Shown in pieces: positions 32,945-42,716 of a DNA stretch of 64,000 nt. Both the position numbers and the translations under genes were made by a program. How positions within the stretch are numbered: the first letter of the stretch is position 1; each line of letters begins with the position of its first letter. A model generated the notes under the pieces. It searched no databases. It saw only the letters and a list, made by a program, of their open reading frames with translations, and had not been told where the DNA came from. This DNA is from Lichenibacterium minor (lineage in GTDB: Bacteria > Pseudomonadota > Alphaproteobacteria > Rhizobiales > Beijerinckiaceae). Location of the stretch: NCBI RefSeq assembly GCF_004137685.1, contig NZ_QYBB01000010.1, positions 62,001 to 126,000 of the forward strand, written 5' to 3'.

Positions 32945-34597
32945 TCACGCGGGCTCGAGCGCGGGGGAATGGCCGGCCAGCACGTAGCTGTTGCCCACCG
33001 CCGGCTGCGCCGCCGGCACGCCCTTGGCGCCCAGCCGCTCGCGCAGGTGGTCGGCGACGCGCAGCGCGTTGGCGACGATGGTCAGCGTCGGGTTGACGGC
33101 GCCGATCGAGGGGAAGAAGCCCGCGTCCGTGGAATACAGGTTGTCGAGCTCGTGCGCCTTGCAGTTCACGTCGAGGACCGAAGTGTTCGGGTCGGTGCCG
33201 AAGCGCATCGTGCCGGCCTGGTGCGCCGTGCCGCCGATCGGGATGTCCTTGCCGAGGTACAGGTTGCGCTCGAGCAGGAAGGGGGCCGAACCGGACGCCC
33301 TCATCACGCGCTCCAGCCGCTTCGTCAGCTGCCGATGCGCTTCCATGTTGGTCTCGGTCAGGTCGAGGAACACCTTCTCGCCCTCGTAGCGGATGCGGTT
33401 CTCGGGGATCGGCAGATCCTCGCTCGACAGCCAGAAGTCCAGGGCATGGTCGGCGATCTTGTTGAACGGCATCTGGGGCAGGAAGTCGTTCAGCCAGTGC
33501 GGCACCTCCTCGCCCCGCACCTGGTCGCCGTGCGTCGTGGCGCACATCTGGATCAGGCCGATGGGGTGGGGATAGTCCTCGTCGCCGAAGTAGAAGTCGC
33601 TGCACCCCAGGGTCTTCTGGAACACCGTGGTGTTCTTCTCCTTGAGGAAAGCCATCAGCACCGATTGGTTGTGGCGCATGTAGTTGCGCCCGACCTGGTC
33701 GGAGCCGTTGGCGAGGCCGTTGTCGTGGTGCGGCCCGTAGGAGCGCAGCATCAGCTGGGCCGACGACAGCGCCCCGCCCGCCACGACGAACAGGTCCGCC
33801 GAATAGCGCTCCATGACGCCGCCGCGGTCGACGTGGACGTATTTCACCGTTCTGCCGTCCGGGGTGGTTTCCAGGCGCTTGGCATAGGCCTCGGTCAGCA
33901 GGGTGACGTTCTTGAACCGGGCGATCGTGGGGTCGATGCAGACGACCTGGGCGTCGGCCTTGCCGTTCAGCAGGCAGGGGAAGCCGTCGAAGGCGTCGCA
34001 GCGCATGCAGATGCTGGTCGGCGTCGGCTTGCCGTGCTTGTCCTCGTCGAGCAGGATCCCCATCGGCATGTGGAACGGGTGCAGGCCCTGCTGCGCCCAG
34101 GACGCGCTCAGCTTCTCGATCAGGGGCTCGTGGCTGACCGGCTTGTAGGGGAAGTCGCCGGTGCGGCGCGGCTCGTTCGGGTCCTCGCCGATCTTGCCGT
34201 GGACGTGGAACAGCTTCTCGGCCGCTGTGTAATAGGGCTCGAAGGCGTCGTAGCCGACCGGCCAGGCCGGGGAAATGCCGTCCGGGTGGCGCACCTCCTC
34301 GAAGTCCCGCTCGCGCAGCCGGAACAGCGCCGCGCCGTAGACCTTGGAATTGCCCCCGACGTAGCGGTGCAGGCCCGGCTTGAAGGACGAGCCGTCGGCC
34401 CCGTACCAGGTCTCGTCGACCTGGTACTTGCCGTCGACGAAGACCGTCTTGGCGTTCCAGTTGTCCTGCTCGCGGGGCAGGTAGGGGCCGCGCTCGAGGA
34501 TGAGGATGCGCTTGCCCGTGGGGGCGAGGCTGTGGGCCATGGAGCCGCCGCCGGGGCCGCTGCCGATGATGATGACGTCATAATGGTCGTCGGACAC
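32945..34597 (-). CDS. GMC-family FAD oxidoreductase
   Basis: A 550-residue flavoprotein of the glucose-methanol-choline family. The FAD-binding DVIIIGSGPGGGSMAHSLA is at the very N-terminus, with LHRYVGGNSKVYGAALFRL near residue 90, a Cys-containing segment (PTPTSICMRCDAFDGFPC, about residues 195-215), and the C-terminal catalytic regions GTAHQAGTMRFGTDPN and FPSIGAVNPTLTIVANALR. The substrate is probably a sugar, polyol or alcohol. No signal peptide, so it is either cytoplasmic or exported with a partner. The start is GTG at 34597. Downstream lactonase and VOC genes on the same strand suggest an oxidation-then-lactone-hydrolysis module. Confidence 0.93.
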   Translation of the reverse strand: MSDDHYDVIIIGSGPGGGSMAHSLAPTGKRILILERGPYLPREQDNWNAKTVFVDGKYQVDETWYGADGSSFKPGLHRYVGGNSKVYGAALFRLRERDFEEVRHPDGISPAWPVGYDAFEPYYTAAEKLFHVHGKIGEDPNEPRRTGDFPYKPVSHEPLIEKLSASWAQQGLHPFHMPMGILLDEDKHGKPTPTSICMRCDAFDGFPCLLNGKADAQVVCIDPTIARFKNVTLLTEAYAKRLETTPDGRTVKYVHVDRGGVMERYSADLFVVAGGALSSAQLMLRSYGPHHDNGLANGSDQVGRNYMRHNQSVLMAFLKEKNTTVFQKTLGCSDFYFGDEDYPHPIGLIQMCATTHGDQVRGEEVPHWLNDFLPQMPFNKIADHALDFWLSSEDLPIPENRIRYEGEKVFLDLTETNMEAHRQLTKRLERVMRASGSAPFLLERNLYLGKDIPIGGTAHQAGTMRFGTDPNTSVLDVNCKAHELDNLYSTDAGFFPSIGAVNPTLTIVANALRVADHLRERLGAKGVPAAQPAVGNSYVLAGHSPALEPA

Positions 34598-34742
34598 GGG
34601 GCGTCCCTTCGCTGTCGGTGGCGCTCGGCCTGGCGGGTCGGCCCGCGATGGTGCGCCGGGCCATGGACGCCCGGGCTTCGCGGCGGTTCGGGGCTTCAAC
34701 GGCCCGATGGATGCCGAGTTGCAGCGCCGCGCCCAGAAAGCT

Positions 34743-34797
34743 AAGCCGTTCCGAAGCTTCGGCTTCGCCGCCTTGCGGCCGACCCCGAGTCGGGGCG
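34743..34797 (+). promoter_or_regulatory. Triple stem-loop leader ahead of the DUF465 gene
   Basis: Three adjacent inverted repeats: AAGCCG (34743-34748) with CGGCTT (34760-34765); GCCGC (34767-34771) with GCGGC (34775-34779); CCCCGA (34783-34788) with TCGGGG (34790-34795). They are followed at once by the strong ribosome binding site AAGGAGG (34800-34806). The region lies between divergent genes, so terminators are not expected here. A structured 5' leader or small RNA is possible; function unknown. Confidence 0.5.
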
Positions 34798-34836
34798 ATA
34801 AGGAGGCCTGTGGCCGCAGGGGAGTGCGATCCGGCG

Positions 34837-35055
34837 ATGGCGAAGGACCTGACCGACGATGAGCGCGTGTCGTTCCAGGGCGAGCTCGACCGCCTGCGCG
34901 AGGAGCACCGCGACCTCGACGCCGCCATCGAGGCGCTGATCGACCTCGGCCGCGTCGACCAGCTCCAGGTGCAGCGCTTCAAGAAGCGCAAGCTCGCGCT
35001 CCGCGACCGCCTGTCCTTTCTCGAGGACCAGATGACGCCCGACATCATCGCGTGA
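34837..35055 (+). CDS. YdcH/DUF465 family small helical protein
   Basis: A 72-residue cytoplasmic protein of the YdcH/DUF465 family: a helical hairpin with RLREEHRDLDAAIEALI and LQVQRFKKRKLALRDRLSFLEDQM. Function unknown. The start is ambiguous: ATG at 34837 gives the family-like N-terminus, but the strong AAGGAGG lies 30 bases upstream; a GTG at 34810, three bases after that site, would add nine residues. It is the first of several small plus-strand genes and follows a set of three hairpins in its leader. Confidence 0.88.
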   Translation: MAKDLTDDERVSFQGELDRLREEHRDLDAAIEALIDLGRVDQLQVQRFKKRKLALRDRLSFLEDQMTPDIIA

Positions 35056-35109
35056 TGCGGGATCGCCCATCCGCCACCATGTGAGAGCACCGTCGCCGGA
35101 CACCGTTCG

Positions 35110-35265
35110 ATGCGCAAGAAAGCCGACCTCCCGACCAAGATCTGCGCCCATTGCGGGCGGCCTTTCACCTGGCGGAAGAAGTGGGAAAAGGTGTGGGACG
35201 AGGTGAGGTACTGCTCGGACCGCTGCCGCCGCGAGCGAAAGTCTCCGGGCCAACCTCAAGCTTGA
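35110..35265 (+). CDS. DUF2256 zinc-ribbon-like small protein
   Basis: A 51-residue protein beginning [19 protein letters not shown], with a second Cys pair in YCSDRCRRE. The C-x2-C and C-x3-C pairs can bind one zinc. [21 protein letters not shown] is the signature of DUF2256, a widespread small family often encoded near cryptochrome/photolyase-related or redox genes; its function is not known. ATG at 35110, 54 bases after the DUF465 stop. The EcfG-like promoter of the next gene starts three bases after its stop. Confidence 0.88.
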   Translation: MRKKADLPTKICAHCGRPFTWRKKWEKVWDEVRYCSDRCRRERKSPGQPQA

Positions 35266-35267
35266 CC

Positions 35268-35292
35268 GGAACCATATCGGCCCGTGCCAGTT
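35268..35292 (+). promoter_or_regulatory. EcfG-like promoter ahead of the GlsB gene
   Basis: GGAAC at 35268-35272 and AGTT at 35289-35292, spacer 16 bases: the EcfG consensus GGAAC-N16/17-CGTT with one mismatch at the least conserved base. The GlsB/YeaQ start codon lies about 50 bases downstream. GlsB-type proteins are known members of general stress regulons, which supports the call. Confidence 0.6.
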
Positions 35293-35344
35293 CTTCCGCC
35301 AGATGCATCCGTCCCGGGTGCACATCTCGTCGGGGAAAAACACC

Positions 35345-35608
35345 ATGCCGATCGACGGCGCTTCTATCATCACCTGGATCATCGTCGGCGGCATCGCCGG
35401 CTGGCTGGCCGGCCTTCTCGTGCAGGGCGGCGGCTTCGGCATCATCGGCGACATCGTGGTCGGGATCGTCGGCGCCATCATCGCCGGCTACGTCCTGCCC
35501 GCGCTCGGCATCTACCTCGGCGCCGGCATCATCGCGGCCATCATCGACGCCGTCATCGGCGCCGTGATCCTCCTGCTGATCATCCGGTTGGTGCGGCGAG
35601 CGGCGTAG
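35345..35608 (+). CDS. GlsB/YeaQ/YmgE-family stress membrane protein
   Basis: An 87-residue inner-membrane protein of the transglycosylase-associated (GlsB/YeaQ/YmgE) family. Three Gly/Ile-rich helices are visible: ITWIIVGGIAGWLAGLLVQG, GIIGDIVVGIVGAIIAGYVL and IIAAIIDAVIGAVILLLIIR. The family is induced by general stress but has no known molecular activity. ATG at 35345 fits the family start; an ATG at 35303 would add a polar extension without match. An EcfG-like promoter lies about 50 bases upstream and an intrinsic terminator about 25 bases downstream, so the gene can be transcribed alone. Confidence 0.93.
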   Translation: MPIDGASIITWIIVGGIAGWLAGLLVQGGGFGIIGDIVVGIVGAIIAGYVLPALGIYLGAGIIAAIIDAVIGAVILLLIIRLVRRAA

Positions 35609-35633
35609 TCCCCGTCCCATCGACCTCGACCGG

Positions 35634-35668
35634 AAAGCCGGGCATCCTCGCGGGTGCCCGGCTTTTTC
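35634..35668 (+). terminator. Rho-independent terminator after the GlsB gene
   Basis: The stem AAAGCCGGGCA pairs with TGCCCGGCTTT around a ten-base loop and is followed by further T residues (GCTTTTTCC), the clearest intrinsic terminator in the window. It lies 25 bases after the GlsB stop and 28 bases before the next start. Confidence 0.9.
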
Positions 35669-35695
35669 CGTCGTTCAACCCACGCGGAGTCCCCC

Positions 35696-36643
35696 ATGGT
35701 CCTCACAGGCTTCCACCACCTCACCGCCATCACGGCCGACGCGCCCGCCAACCACCGCTTCTACACGCAGGTGCTGGGGCTGCGGCTGGTGAAGAAGACC
35801 GTGAACCAGGACGACGTGTCGGCCTACCACCTGTTCTACGCCGACGGCCTCGCGTCGCCGGGATCGGACGTCACCTTCTTCGACTGGCCCGCCGCGCGCG
35901 AGCGGCGCGGCACCGGCGCCGTGGTCCGCACGGGCCTGCGCGTGCCGGGGCGCGACGCGCTCGAATGGTGGAAGGACCGGCTCGCCTCGGCGGGCGTTCC
36001 GCACGGGACGATCGCCGAACGCGACGGGCGGCTGGTGCTCGACTTCGAGGACCCGGAAGGCCAGCGCCTGTCCCTGGTCGCCGACCCCGGCAGCGCGCCG
36101 CACCACCCCTGGCTCGGCGGCCCGGTGCCGCGCGACTACCAGGTGCTCGGCCTCGGCTCGATCACGCTCAGCACCGCGCGCTTCGCCGCCACCGACGCGG
36201 TGCTGCGCGACGTGCTGGGGATGGAGCGCGTGCGCTCCTACCGGGACGGGGACGCCGAAGCCCACGTCTACGCCATGGACGGCGGCGGCGAGACCGCGAA
36301 GGAACTCCACCTGCTCGACGAGCCCGGGAAGCCCGCCGCGAGGCAGGGGGCCGGAGGCGTCCACCACGTCGCGCTGCGCACGCCGGACGAGGACACCTAC
36401 CGGGGCTGGGTCGAGCGGCTCGAGGCGCTGCGGGTGGCGTCGAGCGGGCCGGTCGACCGCTTCTACTTCCGCAGCCTGTATTTCCGCGAGCCGGGCGGCG
36501 TGCTGTTCGAGATCGCCACGGACGGGCCGGGCTTCGCCACCGACGAACCCATGGACCGGCTCGGCGAAACCCTGTCGCTGCCGCCGTTCCTGGAAGGGCG
36601 CCGGCGGAAAATCGAGGCGGGGCTGAAGCCGCTCGACGTGTGA
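35696..36643 (+). CDS. Ring-cleaving-dioxygenase-type VOC protein (MhqO/MhqA-like)
   Basis: A 315-residue two-module VOC protein starting [20 protein letters not shown], then [14 protein letters not shown], typical of the glyoxalase/ring-cleaving dioxygenase group (MhqO/MhqA). Metal-ligand strands are visible in [20 protein letters not shown] and [20 protein letters not shown]. Related enzymes degrade hydroquinones or act on quinone adducts, but the substrate here is unknown. ATG at 35696 has GGAG upstream, and earlier in-frame Met codons lie inside the terminator region. It is probably an independent unit. Confidence 0.9.
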   Translation: MVLTGFHHLTAITADAPANHRFYTQVLGLRLVKKTVNQDDVSAYHLFYADGLASPGSDVTFFDWPAARERRGTGAVVRTGLRVPGRDALEWWKDRLASAGVPHGTIAERDGRLVLDFEDPEGQRLSLVADPGSAPHHPWLGGPVPRDYQVLGLGSITLSTARFAATDAVLRDVLGMERVRSYRDGDAEAHVYAMDGGGETAKELHLLDEPGKPAARQGAGGVHHVALRTPDEDTYRGWVERLEALRVASSGPVDRFYFRSLYFREPGGVLFEIATDGPGFATDEPMDRLGETLSLPPFLEGRRRKIEAGLKPLDV

Positions 36644-36686
36644 CGACGGCGACCGTGCCCCTCGCGGGCTGAAGTGCCGGCGCGCG

Positions 36687-39600
36687 TCAGGCCGGCGCCG
36701 GCGCGTCCCCGTCGCCCCCGCGTCGCGCGTCCGCGTCACGCTCCTCGCGCGACTTCGGCGGCGCGATGCCCCGCTTGCGGTCGAGCCATTCCGCGACGCG
36801 CTGGAACACCACGTAGAGCATCGGGATCAGGAACAGCCCCACCACCGAGGACACGATCATGCCGGCGAAGACCGGCGTGCCGACGTCGCGCCGGCTGAGC
36901 TTGGCGGCACCTTCCGCGATCACCAGCGGCAACAGGCCCAGCACGAAGGCGATCGACGTCATGATGACGGCGCGGAACCGCTGGCTCGCGCCCTCGATGG
37001 CGGCGTCGAGCAGCGGGACGCCCTCGGCGCGGCGGTCCTTGGCGAACTCCACGATGAGGATGCCGTTCTTGGCCGCCAGGGCCACCAGCACCACGAGCCC
37101 GACCTGGGCGTAGAGGTCGAGCACCAGCCCGGCCATGATGATGCCCATGAAGGCGCCGAACACGCCCACCGTGACGCTGAGCAGCACCGACACGGGGATG
37201 AGCCAGCTTTCGTAGAGCGCCACCAGGAACAGGTAGGCGAACAGGATGGCGAAGCCGAGCACGTAGCCGGTCTTTCCGGCCGACTGGTATTCCTGGTAGG
37301 CCGTGCCGGTCCATTCGTAGCTGTAGCCGGTCGGCAGGGTCTTGTCGGACACGTCCGCCATGGCGCTGAGCGCGGCGCCCGACGAGATGCCGGCCTTCGG
37401 GCTGCCCTGGATGGGGATCGCGCGGTAGTTGTTGTAGCGGGTGATGACCTGCGGGCCCTGCACGACGCGGATCGACGCCAGGGACCGCAGCGGCACCTCG
37501 CCGCCGTTCTTGTTCTTGACGTAGATCTGCCAGATGTCGGCGATGTCGGCGCGGTCCTTGGCCTCGCCCTCGATGTTGACCTGCCAGGTGCGGCCGTAAA
37601 GGTTGAAGTTGTTGATGTAGGTGCCGCCCAGCGTCGACTGCAGTACGTTGAAGATGTCCCCGACGTTGACGCCCAGGGCGGACGCCTTGGCGCGGTCGAT
37701 GTCGAGGTAGAGCGACGGGTTCGAGGCCGTGAAGGTCGTGAACACGCGCTGCAGGTCGGGGCTGGCGTTGGCGGCCGCGATCAGCCCCTGAGCGGCCGAG
37801 CCGATCACCGCGGGATCCTGCCCCTGCAGGGCTTCGAGGTCGTATTCGAAGCCGCCCGAGGTCGACAGGCCGATGATGGGCGGCAGGTTGAAGGCGATGA
37901 CGTTGCCCGAGCGGATCTGCTGCGCGTCCTTGAACACGGTGCCGATGGTGGCCTGCACCGAGTCGGCCGCCGCCGTGCGGTCCTCGAAGGGCTTCAGCTT
38001 CACCACCATGAAGCCGGCGTTGGGTTCGCTGACGCTGTCGAGGAACGAGTAGCCCACCACCGCGAAGGTGTCGGCCACCTGCGGCAACTTGAGGAGCAGG
38101 TCCTCCATGGTCTTCACGGTTTCGCCCGTGCGGTTGACCGAGGCCCCGTCGGGGAGCTGGATCACCACGAAGAAGGCGCCCTGGTCCTCCTCGGGCAGGA
38201 AGCCCGTCGGGGTCTTCAGCGCCGCGAAGTAGATCGCCACCGCGAAGCCGGCGATCACCACGATCGACACGATGGAGAACCGCACCAGCCGCGCCACGAT
38301 CCAGGCGTAGCCGTCCCGCGTCTTGTCGATGCCGTTGAGCACGCGGCCCATGATGCCGCGCCGGTGGCCGCTCGGACGCAGGAAGATACCGCACAGCGCG
38401 GGCGACAGCGTCAGCGCGTTGATGGCCGAGATCAGCATGGCAATCGAGATCGTCACGGCGCATTGCCGGAACAGGACGCCGGTGAGGCCCGGGATGAAGG
38501 CCAGGGGCACGAACACCGACAGCAGCACCAGCGTGATCGCCACGATGGGGGCGGTGATCTCGCGCATGGCCTGCTTGGTGGCCTCGCCCGGCGTCATCTC
38601 CGGGTGCTCCTCCATGACCCGCTCGACGTTCTCCACAACCACGATGGCGTCGTCGACCACGATGCCGATGGCCAGCACCATGGCGAGCAGCGACACGGTG
38701 TTGGCCGAGAAGCCGAAGACCAGCAGCACCGCGAAGGTGCCGATGAGGCTCACCGGCACCGCGATGGCCGGGATCAGCGTGGCGCGCAGGTTGCCGAGGA
38801 ACAGGAACACCACGATGACGACGAGCACGAAGGCTTCGCCGAGCGTCTTCAGCACCTCCGAGATCGTGTCGCGCACGAAGGTGGTGGAATCGTAGACCAC
38901 CTTGGTCTTCAGCCCCTCGGGGAAGCGCTTGCCGACCTTGGCGAGGGTCGCGTTGACGGCCGCCGCCGTGTTCACCGCGTTGGCGCCGGGCGACAGGTAG
39001 ATGCCGATGGCGACGGCGGGCTTGCCGTCGAGCCGGCTGAAGTTGTCCGAGTTCTGCGCCCCGAGCTCGATGCGCGCCACGTCCTTGACCTTGACGGTCG
39101 ACCCGTCCGGGTTGGCGCGGATGACGATGTCGCCGAACTCTTCCGGCGTGGTCAGGCGGCCCTGGGTCTGCAGGTTATATTGGAACTGCTGCTCGTCCGA
39201 GATCGGCCGCGCGCCGATGCGCCCCACCGGCGCCTGGACGTTCTGCGTGTCGATGGCGGCGACGACTTCCGACGGCGCCATGCTGAGGTTGTTCAGGCGC
39301 TGGACGTCGAACCAGATCCGCATCGAATAGTTGAGCTTGCCGAACAGCGACGCCTGGCCCACCCCGGGCGTGCGCGACAGCTCGTCGAGCACGTTGATCA
39401 GCACGTAGTTGGTGATGAACAGCGGGTCCTGCTGGCCCGTGTCGCTGTAGAACATCATGAACTGCAGCACGGAGGACGAGCGCTTCTGCACCGTCAGGCC
39501 CTCGGCCTGGACCTCGGCGGGCAGCTGCGACAGCGCCGTCTGGACGCGGTTGTTGACGTTGACGGTGTCGATGTTCGGGTCGGTGCCGAGCGCGAACGAG

Positions 39601-39878
39601 ACCGTGAGGTTGTAGGAGCCGTCGTTGCCGGAGGACGACTTCATGTACAGCATCTGGTCGACGCCCACGATCTGGGCTTCGAGCGGCTGCGCGACCGCGG
39701 TCTCGACCACGGACGCGGCTGCGCCCGGGTACGTCGCCGCCACCTGCACCTGCGGCGGCACGATGTCGGGGAACTGCGCCACCGGGATGCGCAGGATGGA
39801 CAGCGCCCCCGCGATGGTGACGATGATCGAGATGACGATCGCGAGGCGCGGCCGGTCGACGAAGACGGAGGAGATCAT
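36687..39878 (-). CDS. RND multidrug efflux permease (AcrB/MexB, HAE1 type)
   Basis: A 1063-residue inner-membrane proton-driven pump of the hydrophobe/amphiphile efflux class. The N-terminus [39 protein letters not shown], the helix-4 segment [39 protein letters not shown] with the proton-relay Asp pair, [15 protein letters not shown] and the C-terminal [27 protein letters not shown] are diagnostic. It forms a tripartite complex with the adaptor encoded 34 bases upstream and an outer-membrane channel not encoded here. ATG at 39878. Expression is probably controlled by the palindromic operator before the adaptor gene. Confidence 0.97.
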   Translation of the reverse strand: MISSVFVDRPRLAIVISIIVTIAGALSILRIPVAQFPDIVPPQVQVAATYPGAAASVVETAVAQPLEAQIVGVDQMLYMKSSSGNDGSYNLTVSFALGTDPNIDTVNVNNRVQTALSQLPAEVQAEGLTVQKRSSSVLQFMMFYSDTGQQDPLFITNYVLINVLDELSRTPGVGQASLFGKLNYSMRIWFDVQRLNNLSMAPSEVVAAIDTQNVQAPVGRIGARPISDEQQFQYNLQTQGRLTTPEEFGDIVIRANPDGSTVKVKDVARIELGAQNSDNFSRLDGKPAVAIGIYLSPGANAVNTAAAVNATLAKVGKRFPEGLKTKVVYDSTTFVRDTISEVLKTLGEAFVLVVIVVFLFLGNLRATLIPAIAVPVSLIGTFAVLLVFGFSANTVSLLAMVLAIGIVVDDAIVVVENVERVMEEHPEMTPGEATKQAMREITAPIVAITLVLLSVFVPLAFIPGLTGVLFRQCAVTISIAMLISAINALTLSPALCGIFLRPSGHRRGIMGRVLNGIDKTRDGYAWIVARLVRFSIVSIVVIAGFAVAIYFAALKTPTGFLPEEDQGAFFVVIQLPDGASVNRTGETVKTMEDLLLKLPQVADTFAVVGYSFLDSVSEPNAGFMVVKLKPFEDRTAAADSVQATIGTVFKDAQQIRSGNVIAFNLPPIIGLSTSGGFEYDLEALQGQDPAVIGSAAQGLIAAANASPDLQRVFTTFTASNPSLYLDIDRAKASALGVNVGDIFNVLQSTLGGTYINNFNLYGRTWQVNIEGEAKDRADIADIWQIYVKNKNGGEVPLRSLASIRVVQGPQVITRYNNYRAIPIQGSPKAGISSGAALSAMADVSDKTLPTGYSYEWTGTAYQEYQSAGKTGYVLGFAILFAYLFLVALYESWLIPVSVLLSVTVGVFGAFMGIIMAGLVLDLYAQVGLVVLVALAAKNGILIVEFAKDRRAEGVPLLDAAIEGASQRFRAVIMTSIAFVLGLLPLVIAEGAAKLSRRDVGTPVFAGMIVSSVVGLFLIPMLYVVFQRVAEWLDRKRGIAPPKSREERDADARRGGDGDAPAPA

Positions 39879-39912
39879 GCGGGGCCGGTCTCGTTCCTGA
39901 ACGCGGTCGTCG

Positions 39913-41073
39913 TCACTGCGCGGCTTTCTGGGCCGCCTCGGTGGCACTGGGCGGGGGCGGGCCGGGGTTGACGGGCTGGCCGACGCGCACGCGCTGCAGG
40001 CCGTCGACCACGATGGTCTGGCCCTCCTTCAGGCCGGACACGACCGCCACCTGGGGCGGCTCGGTCTGGCCGAGCTGCACGTTCTGGCGGCTCACGACCT
40101 TGTCGTCGCCCACCACGTAGACGTAGGAGCCCCCCTGGTCGGTCAGCACCGCGGCCTGGGGGATGGCGAGGAGGTCCACCGGCTGCGCGCCTTCCAGCAG
40201 CACGGTCACGAACTCGCCGTCGTAGAGTTCCCGCACCACCGTATCGACGCCCTTCTGCGGCAGCGCCGGGTTGGCGATGGTGCCGCGCAGCGTCACCGTG
40301 TCGGTGTTGGTCGCCACCGTGTTGTTGACGAAGTTGAGCGCCCCGGTCTGCCCGTAGGTGCGGCCGTCCGGCAGCACGATCCGGAGCCGGATGGCGTCGA
40401 AGCCGCCGAGCGGCACGTAGCGGTCGCGCAGTTCCAGCAGCGAGCGCACCGACACCGGGAACACGATGTACATCGGGTCCTGCCCGATCACAGTCGTGAG
40501 CGTGCCGCTCGACGGCGACACGACGTTGCCGGCGGTGACGTTGGTTTGCCCGATCTTGCCGTCGATGGGCGACGTGATCGTGGTGTAGCCGAGGTTGATC
40601 TGCGCGGTCTTCAGCTGGGCCTGGGCGGTCAGGAGCTGGCCCTGCACGTTGCCCTGAGTGGCCTTGGCGGAATCGACGTTGGATTGGAGGCCGGCCGGCG
40701 TGTTGATCAGCGTGTTGGCGCGCTGCAGCGTGACGTTGGCGTTGGCGAGCTGCGCCTGGAACTGCGCCACCGCGCCCTGGTCGGCCTCCACGGCGGCCTG
40801 GAACGGCGGCTGCTCCAGCTTGTACAGGAGCTGGCCCTTCTTGACCTCGTCGCCTTCCTTGAAGACGTAGCTGTCGAGGTAGGCCGTCACGCGGGCCACG
40901 ATGTCGACGCGCGCCGTCGCCTGGATGCGGCCGATGAAGCGGTTGGTTTCCGTGACGGGGTGCTTGGTCACCTTGATCACGCCCACGGCCGGCGGCCCGC
41001 CGGGGGGCGCCTGCGCGGCGGCGGGCGCCGCCGCGGCGACGAGGAGTGCCATAGCCAGACCGGAACGCCGCAT
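39913..41073 (-). CDS. RND efflux periplasmic adaptor (membrane fusion protein)
   Basis: A 386-residue adaptor. [20 protein letters not shown] is the export signal, cleaved near AQA. The lipoyl halves are visible as [36 protein letters not shown] and [27 protein letters not shown], enclosing a coiled-coil hairpin, then the beta-barrel domain and a Pro-rich tail. ATG at 41073 follows GAGAGG at good spacing; an earlier in-frame ATG at 41139 would begin directly at the promoter. It is the first gene of the efflux operon; the permease follows after 34 bases. No tolC-like gene and no TetR/MarR regulator lies alongside. Confidence 0.95.
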   Translation of the reverse strand: MRRSGLAMALLVAAAAPAAAQAPPGGPPAVGVIKVTKHPVTETNRFIGRIQATARVDIVARVTAYLDSYVFKEGDEVKKGQLLYKLEQPPFQAAVEADQGAVAQFQAQLANANVTLQRANTLINTPAGLQSNVDSAKATQGNVQGQLLTAQAQLKTAQINLGYTTITSPIDGKIGQTNVTAGNVVSPSSGTLTTVIGQDPMYIVFPVSVRSLLELRDRYVPLGGFDAIRLRIVLPDGRTYGQTGALNFVNNTVATNTDTVTLRGTIANPALPQKGVDTVVRELYDGEFVTVLLEGAQPVDLLAIPQAAVLTDQGGSYVYVVGDDKVVSRQNVQLGQTEPPQVAVVSGLKEGQTIVVDGLQRVRVGQPVNPGPPPPSATEAAQKAAQ

Positions 41074-41140
41074 CGCCGCCTCTCGCCGCTCCGCACGGGC
41101 GTCGGCCGGTGCGGCGATCGCGGGCGGAACAGAACTCATC

Positions 41141-41176
41141 GGTTAGGATCCTAACCCGGCGAACGGCCGCCCACAA
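41141..41176 (-). promoter_or_regulatory. Sigma-70-like promoter with overlapping 16-bp palindromic operator, RND operon
   Basis: On the minus strand TTGTGG (41171-41176) and TAGGAT (41148-41153) are separated by 17 bases, a good sigma-70-type pair. The perfect palindrome GGTTAGGATCCTAACC (41141-41156) covers the -10 element. A dimeric repressor of the TetR or MarR type bound there would block RNA polymerase, the standard control of RND pumps. The regulator gene is not in the neighbourhood. Confidence 0.75.
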
Positions 41177-41207
41177 GGGACCTCCCCGACCTGCGGCCTC
41201 GTGCGCA

Positions 41208-41951
41208 TCACGCCGGCATGCGACCGGTGCGGACCGAATGGGCGATCGCGGGCCGGCCGGCCCGCTCGGCCTCGCGGGCGGCGGCCTCGTGGTCGTAGGG
41301 GACGGCGCGCAGGGCCGCCGTCCAGCCGGAACCCGTGCGCTCGACGACCGCGTAGAGGGCATGGGTCGTGCCCGCCTCCATGACGTGGGGCACGGGGAGA
41401 TCGTCGGCATAGCCCGGCAGGCCGACGCTGCCGGGGTTGACGATCAGCAGCCCGTCGAGGCTGACCGTCCGGGCCGTGTGCGAATGGCCGCACAGCACCA
41501 GCCGCGCCGCGCCGATGCCGCCGAGGCGGGGCCGGATACGATCGGGGCTCGCCAGCAGGGCCCGGCCGGTGTCCACGTCCTCCAGCAGATAGTCGAGGTC
41601 GCCTCCGGCCGGGCTGCCGTGGCAGGCGAAGACGTCGCCGCCGTCGAGCGACAACGTCGGTGGCAGGCCCGCCATCCAGTTCCTGTGGGCGTCCGACAGG
41701 GCCGTGCGGGCGAGGGCGTCGTCGCTATAGCCGGCGGGCGGGCCTTCCAGCACCCAGCGGTCGTGGTTGCCCATCAGCGTCGCGGCGCCGAGCGCCATCT
41801 GGGCGTCGGCACTGCCGGCGGGGTCGAAGGGGCCGGACACGAGGTCGCCGAGGTTCACCACGAGGTCGGGGGACTGGCGGCGGAGGTCGGCCGTCACGGC
41901 GGCGAGGGCGTGGCGGTTGCCGTGGACGTCGGCGAGGACCGCGATGCGCAT
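41208..41951 (-). CDS. Metallophosphoesterase (YfcE/MJ0936-like)
   Basis: A 247-residue calcineurin-like phosphoesterase. Metal-ligand motifs are complete: DVHGN in AVLADVHGNRHAL, GD in NLGDLVSGP, GNHD in TLMGNHDRWV, H in ACHGSPAG, GHSH in VLCGHSHTA and the NPGS loop in IVNPGSVGLP. The group contains phosphodiesterases and diadenosine-tetraphosphatase-like enzymes; the substrate is unknown. ATG at 41951. The next minus-strand element downstream is the promoter of the efflux operon, so the two are not one operon. Confidence 0.93.
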   Translation of the reverse strand: MRIAVLADVHGNRHALAAVTADLRRQSPDLVVNLGDLVSGPFDPAGSADAQMALGAATLMGNHDRWVLEGPPAGYSDDALARTALSDAHRNWMAGLPPTLSLDGGDVFACHGSPAGGDLDYLLEDVDTGRALLASPDRIRPRLGGIGAARLVLCGHSHTARTVSLDGLLIVNPGSVGLPGYADDLPVPHVMEAGTTHALYAVVERTGSGWTAALRAVPYDHEAAAREAERAGRPAIAHSVRTGRMPA

Positions 41952-42053
41952 GGGGCGAGACGCTCCGGGGTGGGAAGCCTCATGGATCGGAGGCCGGCCC
42001 AGGTCCGGCGGCGATGGCGGGCGCCGGCCCGCGGCGGGGCGGGCCGTTCCGGT

Positions 42054-42716
42054 TCAGGTCAGGATGCGCAGGGGCCAGCCCGCGACACGGCGGTCGCGCA
42101 CGGACGGAACGTTGCGCCGGATCCAGGCATCGGCGCCCATGGCGCGGCCGGCCGCGACGGTCGCCAGGGTGCCGCCCAGCAGGGCGAGGAACACGTAGCT
42201 CCACGGCCATTCCGCCGGGTCGCCGGGCCGCTGGCCGTAGAGGCCGACCCACAGTGCCAGGGCCACGATCATGCTGCCGATCCCGGCGACCCGCACGAAG
42301 AGCCCGAGGATGAAGGCCGTGGCGAAGCCGAACGCGACGAGGAAGGCCAGCGGGTCGAAGAGCGAGAAATGCGGCACGACGACGTCGCCGACGAAGGAGG
42401 CCAGCTGCGGGACGGCGGCGCGCCCCGCCACCTGCTGCGTCCAGGAGGAGAGGACGTTCTGCGTGCCGAAGGGCAGCGTCCACAGCATGCCCTGGAACCA
42501 CAGGCAGCCGACGAGCACGCGGACGGCCCAGAACCACAGCAGCGTCCCGCTGCGCTGCGCCCGGTCCTGCCTGAGATTCACGGCGAGCAGGATCACGCTG
42601 CACACCATCAGGGCGTAGAAGGTCAGCACCACCACGTATTTCGCCGCGCCGAGCGCGTTGAAGTCGCCCGTGTTCGCCGTCAGGAAGGCGACGAGGTCTT
42701 GCAGCGGGTTGGACAT
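42054..42716 (-). CDS. DoxX/DoxD-like polytopic membrane protein
   Basis: A 220-residue inner-membrane protein with about five helices. The segment LWFWAVRVLVGCLWFQGMLWTLPFGTQN and LGLFVRVAGIGSMIVALALWVGLYG resemble the DoxX/TQO small-subunit (DoxD) superfamily. Catalytic roles are known only for archaeal thiosulfate:quinone oxidoreductase, so no activity is claimed. ATG at 42716, with a clean hydrophobic pattern starting at YVVVLTFYALMVCSVILL. Divergent from the catalase-like gene with 294 bases between starts; the same strand downstream carries the phosphoesterase gene 102 bases away. Confidence 0.8.
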   Translation of the reverse strand: MSNPLQDLVAFLTANTGDFNALGAAKYVVVLTFYALMVCSVILLAVNLRQDRAQRSGTLLWFWAVRVLVGCLWFQGMLWTLPFGTQNVLSSWTQQVAGRAAVPQLASFVGDVVVPHFSLFDPLAFLVAFGFATAFILGLFVRVAGIGSMIVALALWVGLYGQRPGDPAEWPWSYVFLALLGGTLATVAAGRAMGADAWIRRNVPSVRDRRVAGWPLRILT

